Shown here one piece after another: positions 13,661-26,060 of a DNA stretch of 64,000 bases. Made by a program: the position numbers and the translations under genes. Position 1 is the first letter of the stretch. Every line of letters begins with the position of its first letter. Location of the stretch: NCBI RefSeq assembly GCF_037042905.1, contig NC_087251.1, positions 37,256,501 to 37,320,500 of the forward strand. The letters are read 5' to 3'. The notes beneath the pieces are model-generated. The model worked only from the letters and a program-made list of their open reading frames with translations. It ran no database searches and had not been told where the DNA came from. This stretch comes from Lytechinus pictus (Eukaryota; Echinodermata; Echinoidea; Temnopleuroida; Toxopneustidae).

Positions 13661-14998
13661 GAACAAAAATATATAGTTATAGTGATATATGCAAATGAGA
13701 GAGTCGATGAAATCACCATTTATGTGTAGTAGGACCTACTGTTTGAATTATCACATCATTTCATTTTGTTTGCAGATTTAACAATAACGAGACTCTTCAT
13801 TAAATCACAATAAGATATCACAGTTCGATCGGGGAGGAATCAGACCAGACAGACGGACGGATTCCGAGCGTGATACCATACGTCCCGTATATGACGGGCG
13901 TATAAAAAGGAAACAGAAAGAGTTTTTTTTTATTGAATAAAAGAATATATTTCAAGCGTCCTTATGGGTGAAAATTACGTTGAAACGTCTGTGATGTCAT
14001 TAATATGTTAATTATTACGTAAATGGTGAGTTCAAAGCACAATCAGGGCGTGGTCATTGCGTAATAAAGAGAACCGCAAATGCAGTATGGGTTTAGGCGC
14101 ATTACATTGTGAATGCGCTTGCATAAATTTAACGCGCATTCGTCTTTGTTGGCCCTGGATACTGCAACGTCAACAAACCACATTCTCTTGCAATTTGCTT
14201 TTTGAGAACCTACTGTCAATATTTTTTGGCGATTTTCGAATATTTTCAAACCTCTCCAAGTCTTGCATCCTAATTGCCGGGTAAGTATATCATCACTAGA
14301 TAACAATGAAAAGACTGAACAAGTTTGAAATAATTTCTAACAATAATTTTTCAGTTATCAAGATAAAAACTTAAAAAGACAAGGTTATTTTTCACTGAAG
14401 AGAATGTCAGAATCCCAGACTCGGTGACAGATTACCAGGGGGGGGGGGGTGAATATTTGGACACAGTGCAGTGTTCAGCTCATAAATTCTGCAAGATATA
14501 TTAATTGAAAATGGGAATTGTTGATGAAAGCTCTTCGTATCCCAAGAAGGCCTATAATTTCAAAAAGATCAGTTTATGAATATTATTATAGCAATTCTGT
14601 GTATTTCCATTATATTTTCCTTTTTGCAAAAGGGTGGGGTGGGAAATTTACAGGGAATTGGTTTTCGGCATGAAAATAAGGACTTTCTCTGCAATTCTGT
14701 GTGTTTCCATTATATTTTCCTTTATCCCTTCTTTCCTACACTTGTTCTTACTTTCCGTTACCGTACCGTAGATCGGTAAGTTTCTATTTTCTATCACTTG
14801 GAAACAACGTTTGGCGATGTATTGCGTTGGACGCATTCGACCTCCATACCCCTGGGTCCTTGGTAGGCCGCTGCCCTGCTGCGTCGGGCAAGCTTCTCCT
14901 GTTGCCATCAAACCACCAATGGTTACCTCTATAGATGTAAGCTCTGATGTAATAAACACACACCCACTCACTCACAGGCCTTTTCACCTAATAATGAT

Positions 14999-15181
14999 AT
15001 CTGGGGAGTGTTTCATGAAAGTTGTCAGCACTGACTAAATTGTCAGTGCTGACAATTTCAGTGAAATCATTGGTTTTGATTGGCTATGAGGCACTTGCCT
15101 CTGACTGTTACTATTGACTTGTAACTGTCGGAGAAAGCTAACTTGTCAGTGCTAACAACTTTCATGAAACGCTCCCCAGAT
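14999..15181. mobile_element. ~180 bp MITE
   Basis: The left end ATCTGGGGAGTGTTTCATGA then AAGTTGTCAGCACTGAC is mirrored by GTCAGTGCTAACAACTTTCA then TGAAACGCTCCCCAGAT. An inner TTGTCAGTGCTGACAA is itself palindromic. The termini are ~35 bp and ~90% identical. It lies upstream of the kinase gene. Confidence 0.85.
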
Positions 15182-15312
15182 GGAAAGGAATGAGAACCGG
15201 CCCCCCCCCCCCTCCAAAATAAAATGTCAAAAACGCAAATATGCGTTAACAAAAACAAACTTCAAATATATAACAATGCTGATGAGGTTCCTTTGATCTT
15301 TCATCCCCCATT

Positions 15313-15402
15313 TCAACCATTTTTACTACTACTACTACCACTACTACTACTACTATTACTACTACTTCTACTACTACTACTACTACTATTACTACTACTA
15401 AA
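15313..15402 (+). repeat. (ACT)n microsatellite
   Basis: About 30 imperfect copies of ACT/ACC. It produces poly-Leu or poly-Val ORFs that are not genes. A short second run of (ACT) lies at ~15676. Confidence 0.9.
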
Positions 15403-15740
15403 AGTAATAATACAAAAATAAATAATGATAATACTATAACTACTTTGTAATACCAGATAAAGTTGTCAACTTTAATTCTTCCCTTGAAGTGAAGATGAAT
15501 TGAGATGTTATGATGCTTTATGCATAGAGTGAAAGTTGTAAATCTGTCTGTTGCATCATGAAAGTAATATCTGTTTTGATAGATGTCTAATTTTATTTTA
15601 CTATTAATATATTTCTTGGCATAACTCATTAAACCAAGATGATATGATAATTAAAAAAAAACAAGATTATATGATACTACTACTACTAAATCATCCTTAT
15701 TATTGACACTTTTTGTCATGAGATGCATCATACACACCTA

Positions 15741-15908
15741 AAGGGTGTTTAATAAAGCTGTTCGTAAGTTAAGAGCGACTTTAAGAACGACTTGTGATCC
15801 TTTCTTATGCGCTAAATAATCACCAACATATAATGGTGAACATCATTTACCACAAGAAAGGATCACCAGTCGTTCTTAACTTACGAACAGCTTTATGAAA
15901 CGGGCCCC
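15741..15908. mobile_element. ~165 bp palindromic MITE
   Basis: AATAAAGCTGTTCGTAAGTT then AAG...GAACGACTTGTGATCC is mirrored by GGATCACCAGTCGTTCTTAA then CTTACGAACAGCTTTAT. The right end extends to GAAACGGGCCCCTG; the left end is more eroded. Most of its length can fold into one hairpin. Confidence 0.85.
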
Positions 15909-16154
15909 TGTGCTCTGTCCTTGTGTGCCTTTAATGGCTCCATCTCTCTGCCCCCTTCCCTCTCTTTCCTCTTTTCTTTCTGTCTCTTTGCCTGCATCTC
16001 TCTCTCTTTCCCATGATTTTGCTCTTCTCATCTTTTCTGACTTTTTTTTACAACCCTGCACCCCAATCCAGCTTCTAGGTTTCATTTATTATCAAGACAA
16101 CCGTTTTCCATGTTTAATCATTTTTTTTTCATCTTTCCATGATTACACAAACAG

Positions 16155-19100
16155 AAGCTGTGTTGGTCTTACGAGGATCCATTTATCTTCACCCACCCTA
16201 CTCCACCAGCCAATCAGCTCACAGGAAAACTCCTTCTCGAATGCCTCAAGAACTCACAGAAAAGGCAACTTGAGGAACAGCTTCTTGTAAGTCTTTAAGA
16301 TTAGAATTTATTATGGATATCTTAAATTATATTACTAGTATACAAATTTTACAATTTTCTATATGATAAATTAGCGAAATGAGTTGAATATCGTATGATA
16401 TTAATATGATTCTACCAAGTGCCTGGACGAAAATGAACACTTAAAACCTCCCACGTCAATGAATTCCATGGAATTAAATTCAAGTGACTTCTATTCACTA
16501 ATTCCATGTCAAACATGTGAGATACACTCTAAAAATGCAATTAAAAATGTTAAGCATTTTGTATAAGCTTGTCACTCTCACAACTATTATTTTAACTTGT
16601 TGTTTAAACTCTGAAACAAGTTGTTTGAACCTTTAAAAAAAATTGTTTAAAATGTGATTAATTTTTTTAAAGTTTAAATTGTTGTTAATTGAGTGTTAGG
16701 CTTAAACAACATGCTTGAAATTTTAAACAGCATTTTTACAGAGTAAATCTTATTGATACTAGTACTTGCCTTAGAGATAGAGTGTAAAATTGATTCTTTA
16801 TAGAGGAAGATATTTATCATGACATATTTCTTCATCAGAGACTGTGACACAATAATTATTTCAATCAATGACACAAACCATGATTCATGTCATGTGTAAT
16901 ATTATGTTTTCACCCCCAAAAGTCTTAGGAGATCCAGGGAAATACTGCTTGTGAAGTTATACAATGGGCATACTGAACAAACATACAGAGAAACCTGGCT
17001 GGGTATCATGAGTGTTAAAACTTTGAAGCTATATCTGAAAAAATTTGGAATGTTATATAAACAAAATAAAAAGCCGATTAATATGTAGAATAATTCAAAC
17101 ATCTGGATTGATTATGCATTAAATGAATGGGTATTGAAACACAGTGTAGCTGAATAAATGTTTTCAATATGGTGGTTAATAAACAAAAATCGTTTTCAAC
17201 AATTATCCATAATTTATTTTAGAAAGTTATTGTTACTGGTGATGTAATTTCATATTGAATTCTATCTATCATGATTGTAACAGAGCCTGGCATCAGAGCT
17301 TGGAGACAGAGTTGGAGCTGGTGGTGATCTCTCTCAGCTTGTGGATGACATCAGCAGTGAAGTCCATGAAGCCGAGGAGAGACGGCTGGTCGCTGACAAG
17401 AGGGCTCGGGCCATCGAGCAGAAGAACGTCGATGCTGCCATGAAGATCCAAGTCCTGGAAATGGAGCTGGCCGAGGCCAGACGACAGCGAGATTCTGCTG
17501 TCCAGCAACTCCAGGTAAATAAATGTTTGTATTGATCTAACGACAGTAACTGCATTGGATACTTGCACAGCAACTTGATTAATCAACAGGATCCTATGGA
17601 AGCCTGTCAGGGCTTAGAAGGTCAAGATGAGCCAAAAAGAACCTTATTAATTTCATATTGGTTTCAATCACAAAATCAATCTTAATTTCGAAGGATGTAA
17701 AATTTGTAAGATGACTAATTTCATACATACATGTATATGCATCTATTCAGGGCTTGACTTGGCAACCAGCTCTAGCCTCTCCTGTTGTCAGCCAGACTGC
17801 TCCTGTCACTTGGTAAGAGTTTGGCTTAATCAAGTGATCCAATACTCTTTCCTCTAATAGTTATTTATTTCTTAACCTGAGAATCATGTTGATTTCTGGT
17901 ACAGTTCATTTATTCTGAAGATGTGTAAGCAAAGAGACTTATAAGTAACAACAACTTACATAAATTAATTAAATGAAATAAAGATAAGATAATTATGGAA
18001 GAGCAAAATCCATTAAAACAGCTCTATGCCAATATGTAGTACATGTATACTCAATACAGAACTTTTTAAAAGATATCAACATAATCAGTAAAATTTTTGA
18101 AATTTCAGTTTCCCTGAGGGTACACAACAAACACCTCCCTTAGAGCCATCTGACATTCGAGTAGCATCCAGCCCTCCCCCTTCACCAGACCTTCCCTTTA
18201 CACCAGCACCGTATCCCACCACTACACTAGACACAGCACTCATTGACACCTTAGCTGTGCCCTCTGGGTAAGAATGAGGTGGGAGTCGGTATGAGACCTG
18301 AAAGAATTCAGTATAAATTATTTGTAATTTGAAACTTGTAGCTTTCTTATACATGATAATAAACATGACAATTCAAAGAAAAAAAAGATAAAGATTTGTT
18401 GTAAAAAAATTATCAATGGCACCTTATGAAGATGTGTTTTTTATTTTTCCCTCAAATTATCATCTCCTTCTTTTGCAGACAACCAAGATCTACTAGCCCA
18501 GACGTTAGTGATTTGGTGTCAGAAGTCAACGACCTTCCTCCTCTTGCCATCCCTTCTGCTCCGGCCTCGGTGACCATCTTTTCTTCACCACTCCCAAGCC
18601 CACGGTAAGTGTGTTGAAACATTACTCTAACAGTTGATTAAAACCCTGATTAAAAAAACCTAAAGGTAATAATATACCCAGGTAAGGTGAATGGGTACCT
18701 TCCATGAAATGCGTGTGCGCTGTAATCTTAGTAATTACGGCTGCCAAGCTACAGCTGGGGTAATAATATCCAAGTCCTTTGGAAGCGCATAGGGACATTA
18801 TTCATAATGTGATATGCGCTATACAAGAACTGTATATTATTATTATTATACAACTAAGAGAGGGTTTTAATTTTTTGGTATGTCTGGTACAGGGGCCGCG
18901 GAACCGGGGGGCTGGGGGGGCTTCAGCCCCCCACTTTTTTCCAAAACCGTGTACAAAAACTTAAAATTGACCATATGATTGTGATTTTTAGCATGGTCAG
19001 CCCCCCCACTTTGAAAACCGTTCCGCGGCCCCTGTGGTAGTTTTTTTCCTGTATTCTTTTCTGCTTACTTTCAGGAACCTAAATGAATCAAGTCAAGATA

Positions 19101-21129
19101 GCTATCAACATTTGATGTTACCCCACCAAGGAATAACGTTCATACATCAGGTTGAAATGAGATTTCACAAACCATCCTGAACCACACTCAAAAGTTTCTG
19201 CATATTTATCTTCCTAGATCACCATCAGTGGGCGGGGTTGTAGCCACCACGAGCCAGAGCACAGCAGCTGCCCAAGTCACCTCCTCCTTGGTGTGGAGCA
19301 TGGACTACCTCAAGCCCTTCCATCCAGGAGGTGGGGATGTCATCCTGGGCAGCGGGGTCAGCGCTACTGTCCAACTCTTCAGGCACAAGGTTACCAACGA
19401 GCCCATAGCTGTCAAGATCTTCAAACTCCCTGATGACATCCAGGAGATGAACGAGAAGGTTGGTGTATTGGTCATTTTTCATCACTCCCCAAATTCGTAG
19501 TCAATTTGAATTATGGTAAATTTTTATATTAACAAGAATGGCGTTCATTCGTAACAGGGTAATCTAATTTTGGGGAGTTCTACTGCAACCAAAGAAGTTC
19601 AACAAAAGACATACTGAAAGCATCTTACAGATCAATTTTTACACTGGGAAGAACAGAGACAGACAATATAATGTGTCACAAACTAAAACTTGATCTTAAC
19701 TTCTTTACTGTTGACAGATGGGCCACATTGCCGAGGAAGCCGGCCTCCTTGACATCATAGGTGGTAAAAACTGCTTCCCAAGCTACCTGGGCTGCCTTGA
19801 GACAAGCCTGGGCTACGTCGGCCTGGCTATGGAGTTCGTCGGTGACCCGGCCACCGGAGAGTCTTGGACTTTGGCACGAGGTATGCGAGAGCTAGTGTTG
19901 AGTACCAAAGAGTGGTAAGTACCTCTTTTTCACTTCAACAACAAATTACAAATGCTAAAAGGACCATGAATACTCTAGAAAAATTACAATCTGTAGCTTG
20001 AAAGACAACTTCAAGATCCTTTAAAATTGCTAGTTGAAAAGCTGGAATGCATCAATGAAACTTAATTTTTCTAGAGTGATCATGTAGGCCTACATGTACA
20101 TGTATGGGTTAAACTCCATAGAATTTTTCAAGTAGTGTCTTTTCCAAGATTCTTCCAAATTCAAATAAATGACTTCCAGTATCCTCTTCTGCTTTGTTTC
20201 AGGTATCAGCTAGCTCTCGACATCACCATCTCCCTTGGTCAGATGCATGGGATGGGATACCTCATGAACGACCTCAAGGAGGACAACTGCCTCCTAAGGA
20301 AGACCCAGACGGGTCGTTGGGAGGCGGTGATCGTTGACTTCGGGCTGGTCTTCCCACAGGCATCTCCTTTCTTTTGCTATCTTTCTCACCAGGAAAAAGA
20401 GAAGTATAGGAGAAAGGTAAGTATGGTCTTCACTCTGAGTGTCAGATTCAAGTGACAGCTGCTAGTGTTTAAACTTAATACTTTCAATGAATAATATTGC
20501 TTATATATATGAAGGCAATATTGTCATTAACAACTTTTGGTAGGAGGTGAGCCTTGAGGTATGTGGATCAGCTGAAAACAGGTATCCTAACTGTAACATG
20601 TTAGTAATTTGAAGTTCCACATTCATACAGGTGATCATATTGATCAGACTGCCTGAAGATGAGTCTTTCTTATTTCTATAATGAAGCCTGCAAAAAGTAC
20701 TAAAATATTAAGTATAGTATTAGTTGCTAGAGCCAAAGACAGGGTAATAATATCCAAAGTGCTACAGACTTCAGCTGATAGACAGTGTTATCCGAGAATG
20801 GCGTAATTGTTATCAACATAACAATCTTTATCTTATTCTGTCACTTTCTTAGTAATACAGTGTTGCAAGTTTTAAAAGTCTGGATTGTTTCTTTGTTTTT
20901 AAACTAACAGGAGATCTACACGCACATCGCTCCGGAGTGCACCCTCGACGATCAGGGCACCACCATCATGAGCGATGTCTTCCAGCTTGGACGTGTCCTG
21001 AAGTTGATGGGGGTCGCAGCTGCCTACGACGACGAGCTCAATTTCATCGGCACCGTCTGTACGCAGAAATCTCCCCTCAACCGAATGACCATCAAAGAAA
21101 TCATTGAATACTTTGAGTGTTTGATGTAG
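16155..21129 (+). CDS. Coiled-coil protein kinase (nine exons, 5' end missing)
   Basis: Exons 16155-16286, 17284-17514, 17751-17812, 18109-18267, 18479-18604, 19218-19458, 19718-19914, 20203-20416 and 20911-21129 all have AG/GT borders and join in phase into 526 codons plus TAG. Exons 1-2 encode a charged coiled coil (QKRQLEEQLL; AEERRLVADKRARAIEQK). Exons 3-5 are Pro/Ser/Thr-rich. Exons 6-9 form a full kinase domain: glycine loop GSGVSATVQLF, lysine in PIAVKIFKL, hinge LAMEFV, catalytic loop MNDLKEDN, IVDFGLV, IAPE, SDVFQLG and a closing RMTIKEIIEYF. The loop keeps Asp, Lys and Asn but has MN where HR is usual, so it is a non-RD kinase. Ser/Thr versus Tyr specificity and orthology are not assigned. 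The first exon read starts at an acceptor, so the start codon lies upstream. AATAAA occurs near 21811 and 21903. Confidence 0.88.
16287..17283 (+). other. Kinase intron 1, AT-rich
   Basis: An ordinary intron between GTAAGT (16287) and TGTAACAG (17283). It has AT-rich segments with repeated TTGTTTAAA around 16600-16730. I see no exon or clear mobile element. Confidence 0.7.
18667..18850 (+). repeat. SINE body and tail, head missing (kinase intron)
   Basis: CCAGGTAAGGTGAATGGGTA, GCTACAGCTGGGGTAATAAT, GGAAGCGCATAGGGAC and GCGCTATACAAGAACTG then (TAT)n match in order the body and tail of the complete SINE on the minus strand at 28560-28850. The tRNA-like head with A and B boxes is absent, as in 5'-truncated insertions. 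It is sense to the host gene. Confidence 0.7.
18890..19034. mobile_element. 145 bp MITE in kinase intron with 5 bp duplication
   Basis: The ends CAGGGGCCGCGGAACCGG and (reverse complement) CAGGGGCCGCGGAACGG form the inverted repeat. An inner AGCCCCCCACTTT...AAAACCG pair extends it. TGGTA lies on both sides (18885-18889 and 19035-19039), a perfect 5 bp target duplication. Confidence 0.9.
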
Positions 21130-22390
21130 ACAGGCAATGTATTGGAAAGGATGTTTAGAAAACAAACATTTTCCTATTTCGACTTCTGAAGTTCAGTTCA
21201 AATGTGGTTTTACTTCTCATATATATCAAAACCAACATTAAATTTCAATACAGCAAAAGATGTAGAAATTACAGAATCCGGATGGATGCATAGCTCATTG
21301 GTATAATTTACATACTTAAACAAATTATTCAAAATGATTATAGGGATATATGCAAAGTTACCAAAGTAGCTAGGGAGGGGTAAAAAAATGCCAAAGGAAA
21401 TCAATTTCTGTAATGCTTTAATCATAAATAATATATCCTTTTTGTAGTACCATAAAGTAAAAACTTGGCAGCAGAAAAAAATGGAAAATTAATAATCACA
21501 ACTGAACAGTCCATGCAAATATGAGACAATTCTTCTATTCTTTGAAACATGAAAATAAAAATAATTCTGCATCTTTTGAAATTGTGGTAAAAACATCTTT
21601 TCTAAATACATTGTCTGGGTAAGTATTTGTAAATATTTTTACATTTATTTGTTTCACCTTAATTACTGCGAAAAATGCAGTCAAACCGGAAATCAAAGGC
21701 ATGGCATAATGGTGTGTCGTCAGAAATAAAATAACAAAACCAACCAAAACGGAAAACTGGAGGTTTGGAGAATAATGATTATATTTCATTTCAATGACAG
21801 CCTGCCATTAAATAAAATGTGCTGACAATCCAAAATTATGAAGAAATACAAGAATTTGGTACCATAAACAAAACTGAAAGTTGCAACATGAAACTGCAGT
21901 AGACAATAAACATTTATATATATTTTTTTTATCTATCTCTCATTAACAACATAGAAAATGGTGGGGAAATAAAAGAGGAAACACGCTTCATGACTGTTTA
22001 ATGCACTTTCAAAATTGATCTAGAAAAATAAAAACTGGATTGCTTGAAAAATGGAGATGGAAAAATCGTTCAATCGAAGGTAGACCATCACAGTGCAGAG
22101 CGGGGCGGGGCTCTACACAAAATTTGTGTTCATATCATGAAAAATTTGAAAACATTTAATATCTGTATTCTGAACTTGCTTTATTTTAAAGGGGGAATTA
22201 ATCAGATCAATTGACACTCGAGCCATTTATCACTGGGAATAACTAAAATAGTTTTCTATGATTTTTTATATACATTTTTCAGCTTTCCATATAAAATAAG
22301 CACGGAGTAAAAACATCTGGTTGTAAGAATACAAGCCTAACACTTTCATTATCAATTGATCTTATTATGTGAACTCAAAAGGGAATAAGA
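21130..22390. other. 3' flank of kinase gene, AT-rich
   Basis: Likely 3' UTR followed by intergenic DNA. AATAAA at about 21811 and 21903 are candidate polyadenylation signals. I see no other gene or element. Confidence 0.5.
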
Positions 22391-22394
22391 AGTG

Positions 22395-23165
22395 GCATAT
22401 AGATGAAGGGGGGGGGGGCATATGATCATATTAACCACTGGCATCTAGATGAAGGGGGGGGGGGCATGATCATATTAACCACTGGCATATAGATGAGGGG
22501 GGGGGGCATATTATTAACATATACTAGTAGATGAAGGGGGGGCATACCGTATCAACCACTGGCATAGAGATGAAGGGGGGGCATATGATCAGATTAACCA
22601 CTGGCGTATAGATAGAGGGGGGGGCTTGATCATATTAACCACTGGCATATAGACGAAGGGGGCATGATCATATTAACCACTGGCGTATAGATAGGGGGGG
22701 GCTTGATCATATTAATCACTGGCATATAGACGAAGGGGGCATGATCATATTAACCACTAGCGTATAGATAGAGGGGGGCATGATCATATTAACCACTGGC
22801 ATATAGACGAAGGGGGCATGATCATATTAACCACTGGCGTATAGATAGGGGGGGGCTTGATCATATCAACCACTAGCGTATAGATAGAGGGGGGCATGAT
22901 CAGATTAACCACTGGCATATAGACGAAGGGGGCATGATCATATTAACCACTGGCGTATAGATAGGGGGGGGGGGCTTGATCATATCAACCACTAGCGTAT
23001 AGATAGAGGGGGGCATGATCAGATTAACCACTGGCATATAGACGAAGGGGGCATGATCATATTAACCACTGGCGTATAGATAGGGGGGGGGGGGCTTGAT
23101 CATATCAACCACTAGCGTATAGATAGAGGGGGGCATGATCATATTAACCACTGGCGTGTAGATGG
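22395..23165 (+). repeat. ~40 bp minisatellite with G-runs, about 18 units
   Basis: Tandem units of 38-45 bp read roughly CATGATCATATTAACCACTG then GCGTATAGATAG and a G-run of 5-12. Eighteen copies of AACCACTGG/AACCACTAG/AATCACTGG can be counted. Three alternating sub-types (CATATAGACGAAGGGGG; CGTATAGATAGAGGGGGG; CGTATAGATAGGGGGGGG) suggest higher-order amplification of a three-unit block, clearest at 22860-23130. There are no spacers of differing sequence, so it is not CRISPR-like. Confidence 0.92.
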
Positions 23166-24590
23166 AGAAGGAGGTATGTTGACAGAAAGCAGTGATATGA
23201 TATCATGATCTGAAAATAATGTAAAGATCTTTCATTGGAAAAAGTCACAATTTTCGCTCTCTGGTTTGGCTTTCTCACAACTTAAAAAAAAAATTGCCCC
23301 ATTCAGTATGCAGTGCCCCTCAAAGTTTTTGGCTCATTAAGCTACTGATATTAATTCATGCAATTAAAAAATCTCATTTTATTACACATGTTAAAGAAAT
23401 TAATTGGCCCTTCAAAATCCACGAAACTTCCATAGTGCTGCAAATTAATCTTTAAAAAATGGAAAGGTGAATGAACTATTTCAAAATTAGAAACATTTAC
23501 TTCTGGTGAAATGAGAAGTATATAATTGGGGTTTTCTACTTGCAATAACTAAAAGTCAATTTTGGGTCCCCAAATCAATCAATCTTTTAATTGCAAACTT
23601 TTACTCAATTGCTGGTTTGCTTAATATGGAAACAAAAAGTTTATATTGCTACACGTTGAACTGATTGATCATTTGCAAACTTACAACAAAACTTTTTTTC
23701 TCAAATGATTGCAAATATTTATCTTGGCAGCACCCCGTATATTTCACATTAGGGTACTTAAACTTTAATGTCTTTTCCTGAGAGAAACTAAATCAGAAAA
23801 AATATAAATCTCTTAAAAATACATCATGATCTTATTAGCATTAACAAAAAGGATTATATGGTGCTACATAAAAATGAAATGGTGACCTGAACACAAGGTT
23901 CTATCCAGAGACAGTTTGGCTTAAAAAGAAATCATTCAATTCTTTTTTTAGGATAACACAAAACACAATATCAAGATGATCTACTTATTTCAAATACACT
24001 TGAAAATAAAAACTATCATCCCTAACAAAAGGGGCTTTAGATAATAGAAATGAAAATCAATTTTCTTTGCAATTTCTTACCTGCTCAGAAGTAAATATGT
24101 TCCAAAAAAAGAATGCTTGAAAGATTTAATTATCAATTGAATCTTCAAAGGTTATGTATAATGGTATTCATCACGCCCAATTATAGGCCTTTACTTCTGC
24201 ATCAATGTGAGAGGATTATATGGTGATAACAAAAAAATGAAATAGTGAGATTTCTTTAAAAAAAAAACTCTCCATGAAATAATATATTTTAAAAAATAGT
24301 GATAAGGATAAATAGTTATACATAAAGTCTCTAAGCGCTATTTTGAAAGAAATGTGGTGGACAATCGTTCATTTTATTGTAACTTTATCAAAAAAGAATG
24401 CCATGAGATTGACATGACAAAAAAAAAATGGTTTAGTTAAGATGTCTTTGATGAGAATGGACAATTGGTAGCTTTTTTTATTTTTTTATTTGTATGTAGT
24501 TGCTTTTTCATAATTGCCAATAATCTTTTTGGTACTTTCTTTTGCATTTAGTCACATCTGCCATTCAAGAGAAAAAAGAGTAAGGGTGCA
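23166..24590. other. AT-rich intergenic stretch
   Basis: No coding region or element recognised. A stretch near 24000-24060 (ATCAAGATGATCTACTTA, CTTGAAAATAAAA, GGGCTTTAGATAATAGAAAT) recurs at 25180-25260, so this flank and the one after the homopolymer-rich repeat are an old duplication. Confidence 0.5.
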
Positions 24591-24599
24591 TCCTCCTAG

Positions 24600-25080
24600 C
24601 AATGCCAGAAATGCCCCCCCCCAAAAAAAAAAAACCACCACCAATGGCGACCTGATCACATGTCCCTGTGTTAGTCTCCATAGGTAGTACCCCCTGGAAT
24701 ACTGGTGGTAGGTATGGTATGATAAATAGCATAAATATATGTATAATCAAAATGACATATTCATAGTGACCCCCCCCCCCCCTTTTTTTTTTGCTTGCCA
24801 CATTTGTCATAACAAAAATGACATTCATTTTGTAGTAGAAACCTTCCTTCTTTTTTTTTTTTTTTGGGGGGGGGCTTGTCAAATTGTTAATGCACCAAAA
24901 TCACCTTCATTTTGTAGTGAAACCCTTGCAAGATTTTATTATTTATTTTTTTGGGGGGGTTGCTTTTCAATTGTTTGGTGACCAAAAAGACCTCATTTTG
25001 TAGTGAAAACTTTTTTTTTTTTTTTTTTTTTTGGGGGGGGGGGTCAAATTTAAACCAGCATCCCCTGATAAAAAAAATTG
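24600..25080 (-). repeat. Tandem CATTTTGTAGTGAAA repeat with long C, T and G runs
   Basis: Three to four units of ~110 bp, each with AAATGACATTCATTTTGTAG / ACCTCATTTTGTAGTGAAAA followed by a T-run of 8-25 and a G-run of 7-11. The same family in opposite orientation is at 676-830. The runs create Lys- or Phe-rich ORFs that should be ignored. Confidence 0.75.
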
Positions 25081-25939
25081 TTCCCAGGACCCTGCCTGAT
25101 AAAAAGGACTTGTCCAGATGCTTACAAGAAAATAATTCAATTCTGTTCATATGTATATAGGCTAATAACAAAAAGCTTTATATCAAGATGATCTACTTAT
25201 CTCAAAATCACTTGAAAATGAAAATTACCACTCAAAAAGGGCTTCAGATAATAGAAATGAAAATTGATTTTTTTTTTCTTTTATCAACTTGCAAACGTCA
25301 CACAAACACCTATCACCAACCAGAAGAGGATAAGTTCTACAATAGGTGCTTGAAATAATTGAAATATAAGTATAATGGTATTCATTATGCCCAATCATAG
25401 GTCTATACTCCTGTAAAAGAATTGTTCATTATGACATGCATTTCGAGAGCAATGCTCCATATTTTATTAGGGCTTGAAAATGATTGGCATAAAGAATGAT
25501 GGTGGGGGGGGGGGTAAAACAGAGTCCAATTAATAGAACATTTACAAAAACAAAATACAACAATGTAACAATCGATTTCCTAAGATGGTGAAAGACTTGA
25601 TTATTTTAGGAAATCAAGAGTTACAAGACTTGGAACTTTTTTTCACTCCTAAAACATAAATCATGGGGAGGGGGGTGTCAATGACTCAAATTTGACAAGA
25701 AATAATATTTCATGTCCATAAGACTTTTTGCCCTTTTTTTTATCAGAGGGTTAAGTTTTAAAGTCCCTACCTCAAACCAACGGCTAGTATGGTCACGGTC
25801 CATGTATAATATCAAATTAGTATCTAGAAAAAAAAATGATTGATCCAATCCTCATAGTACATTGTCAGTTTTGTTTCATTTTTTATCTTAAAAATAATGA
25901 TTTATATTGGATCAATTCCTCTTGATAATGATCATTACT

Positions 25940-26060
25940 ATTTTGAACAAGTTCTCTCCTCTCTCTCTCTCACTCCCTCCCTCTCCATTTACGCCCTCTC
26001 CCCCTCTCTGTATCTCTGCCCCCCCCCCCCCACCTCTAGATCTCTCTCTCCCTTTCAGGA
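25940..26060 (+). repeat. Pyrimidine-rich (CT/CCCT)n tract
   Basis: CTCTCTCCTCTCTCTCTCTC, TCTCCCCCTCTC and a run of 12 C. Low complexity only. Confidence 0.85.

Noticed and set aside
13459..13719. Ser/Phe-rich secreted protein on the minus strand
   Set aside because: It is the complement of a purine tract.
14057..14284. Cys-rich N-terminal coding exon of the kinase
   Set aside because: The open frame does not join in phase to the first readable kinase exon and shows no family resemblance; kept only as a possible 5' UTR exon.
15313..15402. Poly-Leu or poly-Val membrane protein ORFs
   Set aside because: They are translations of an (ACT)n microsatellite.
22395..23165. CRISPR-like array
   Set aside because: Units are contiguous with no unique spacers, in a eukaryotic context; it is a minisatellite.
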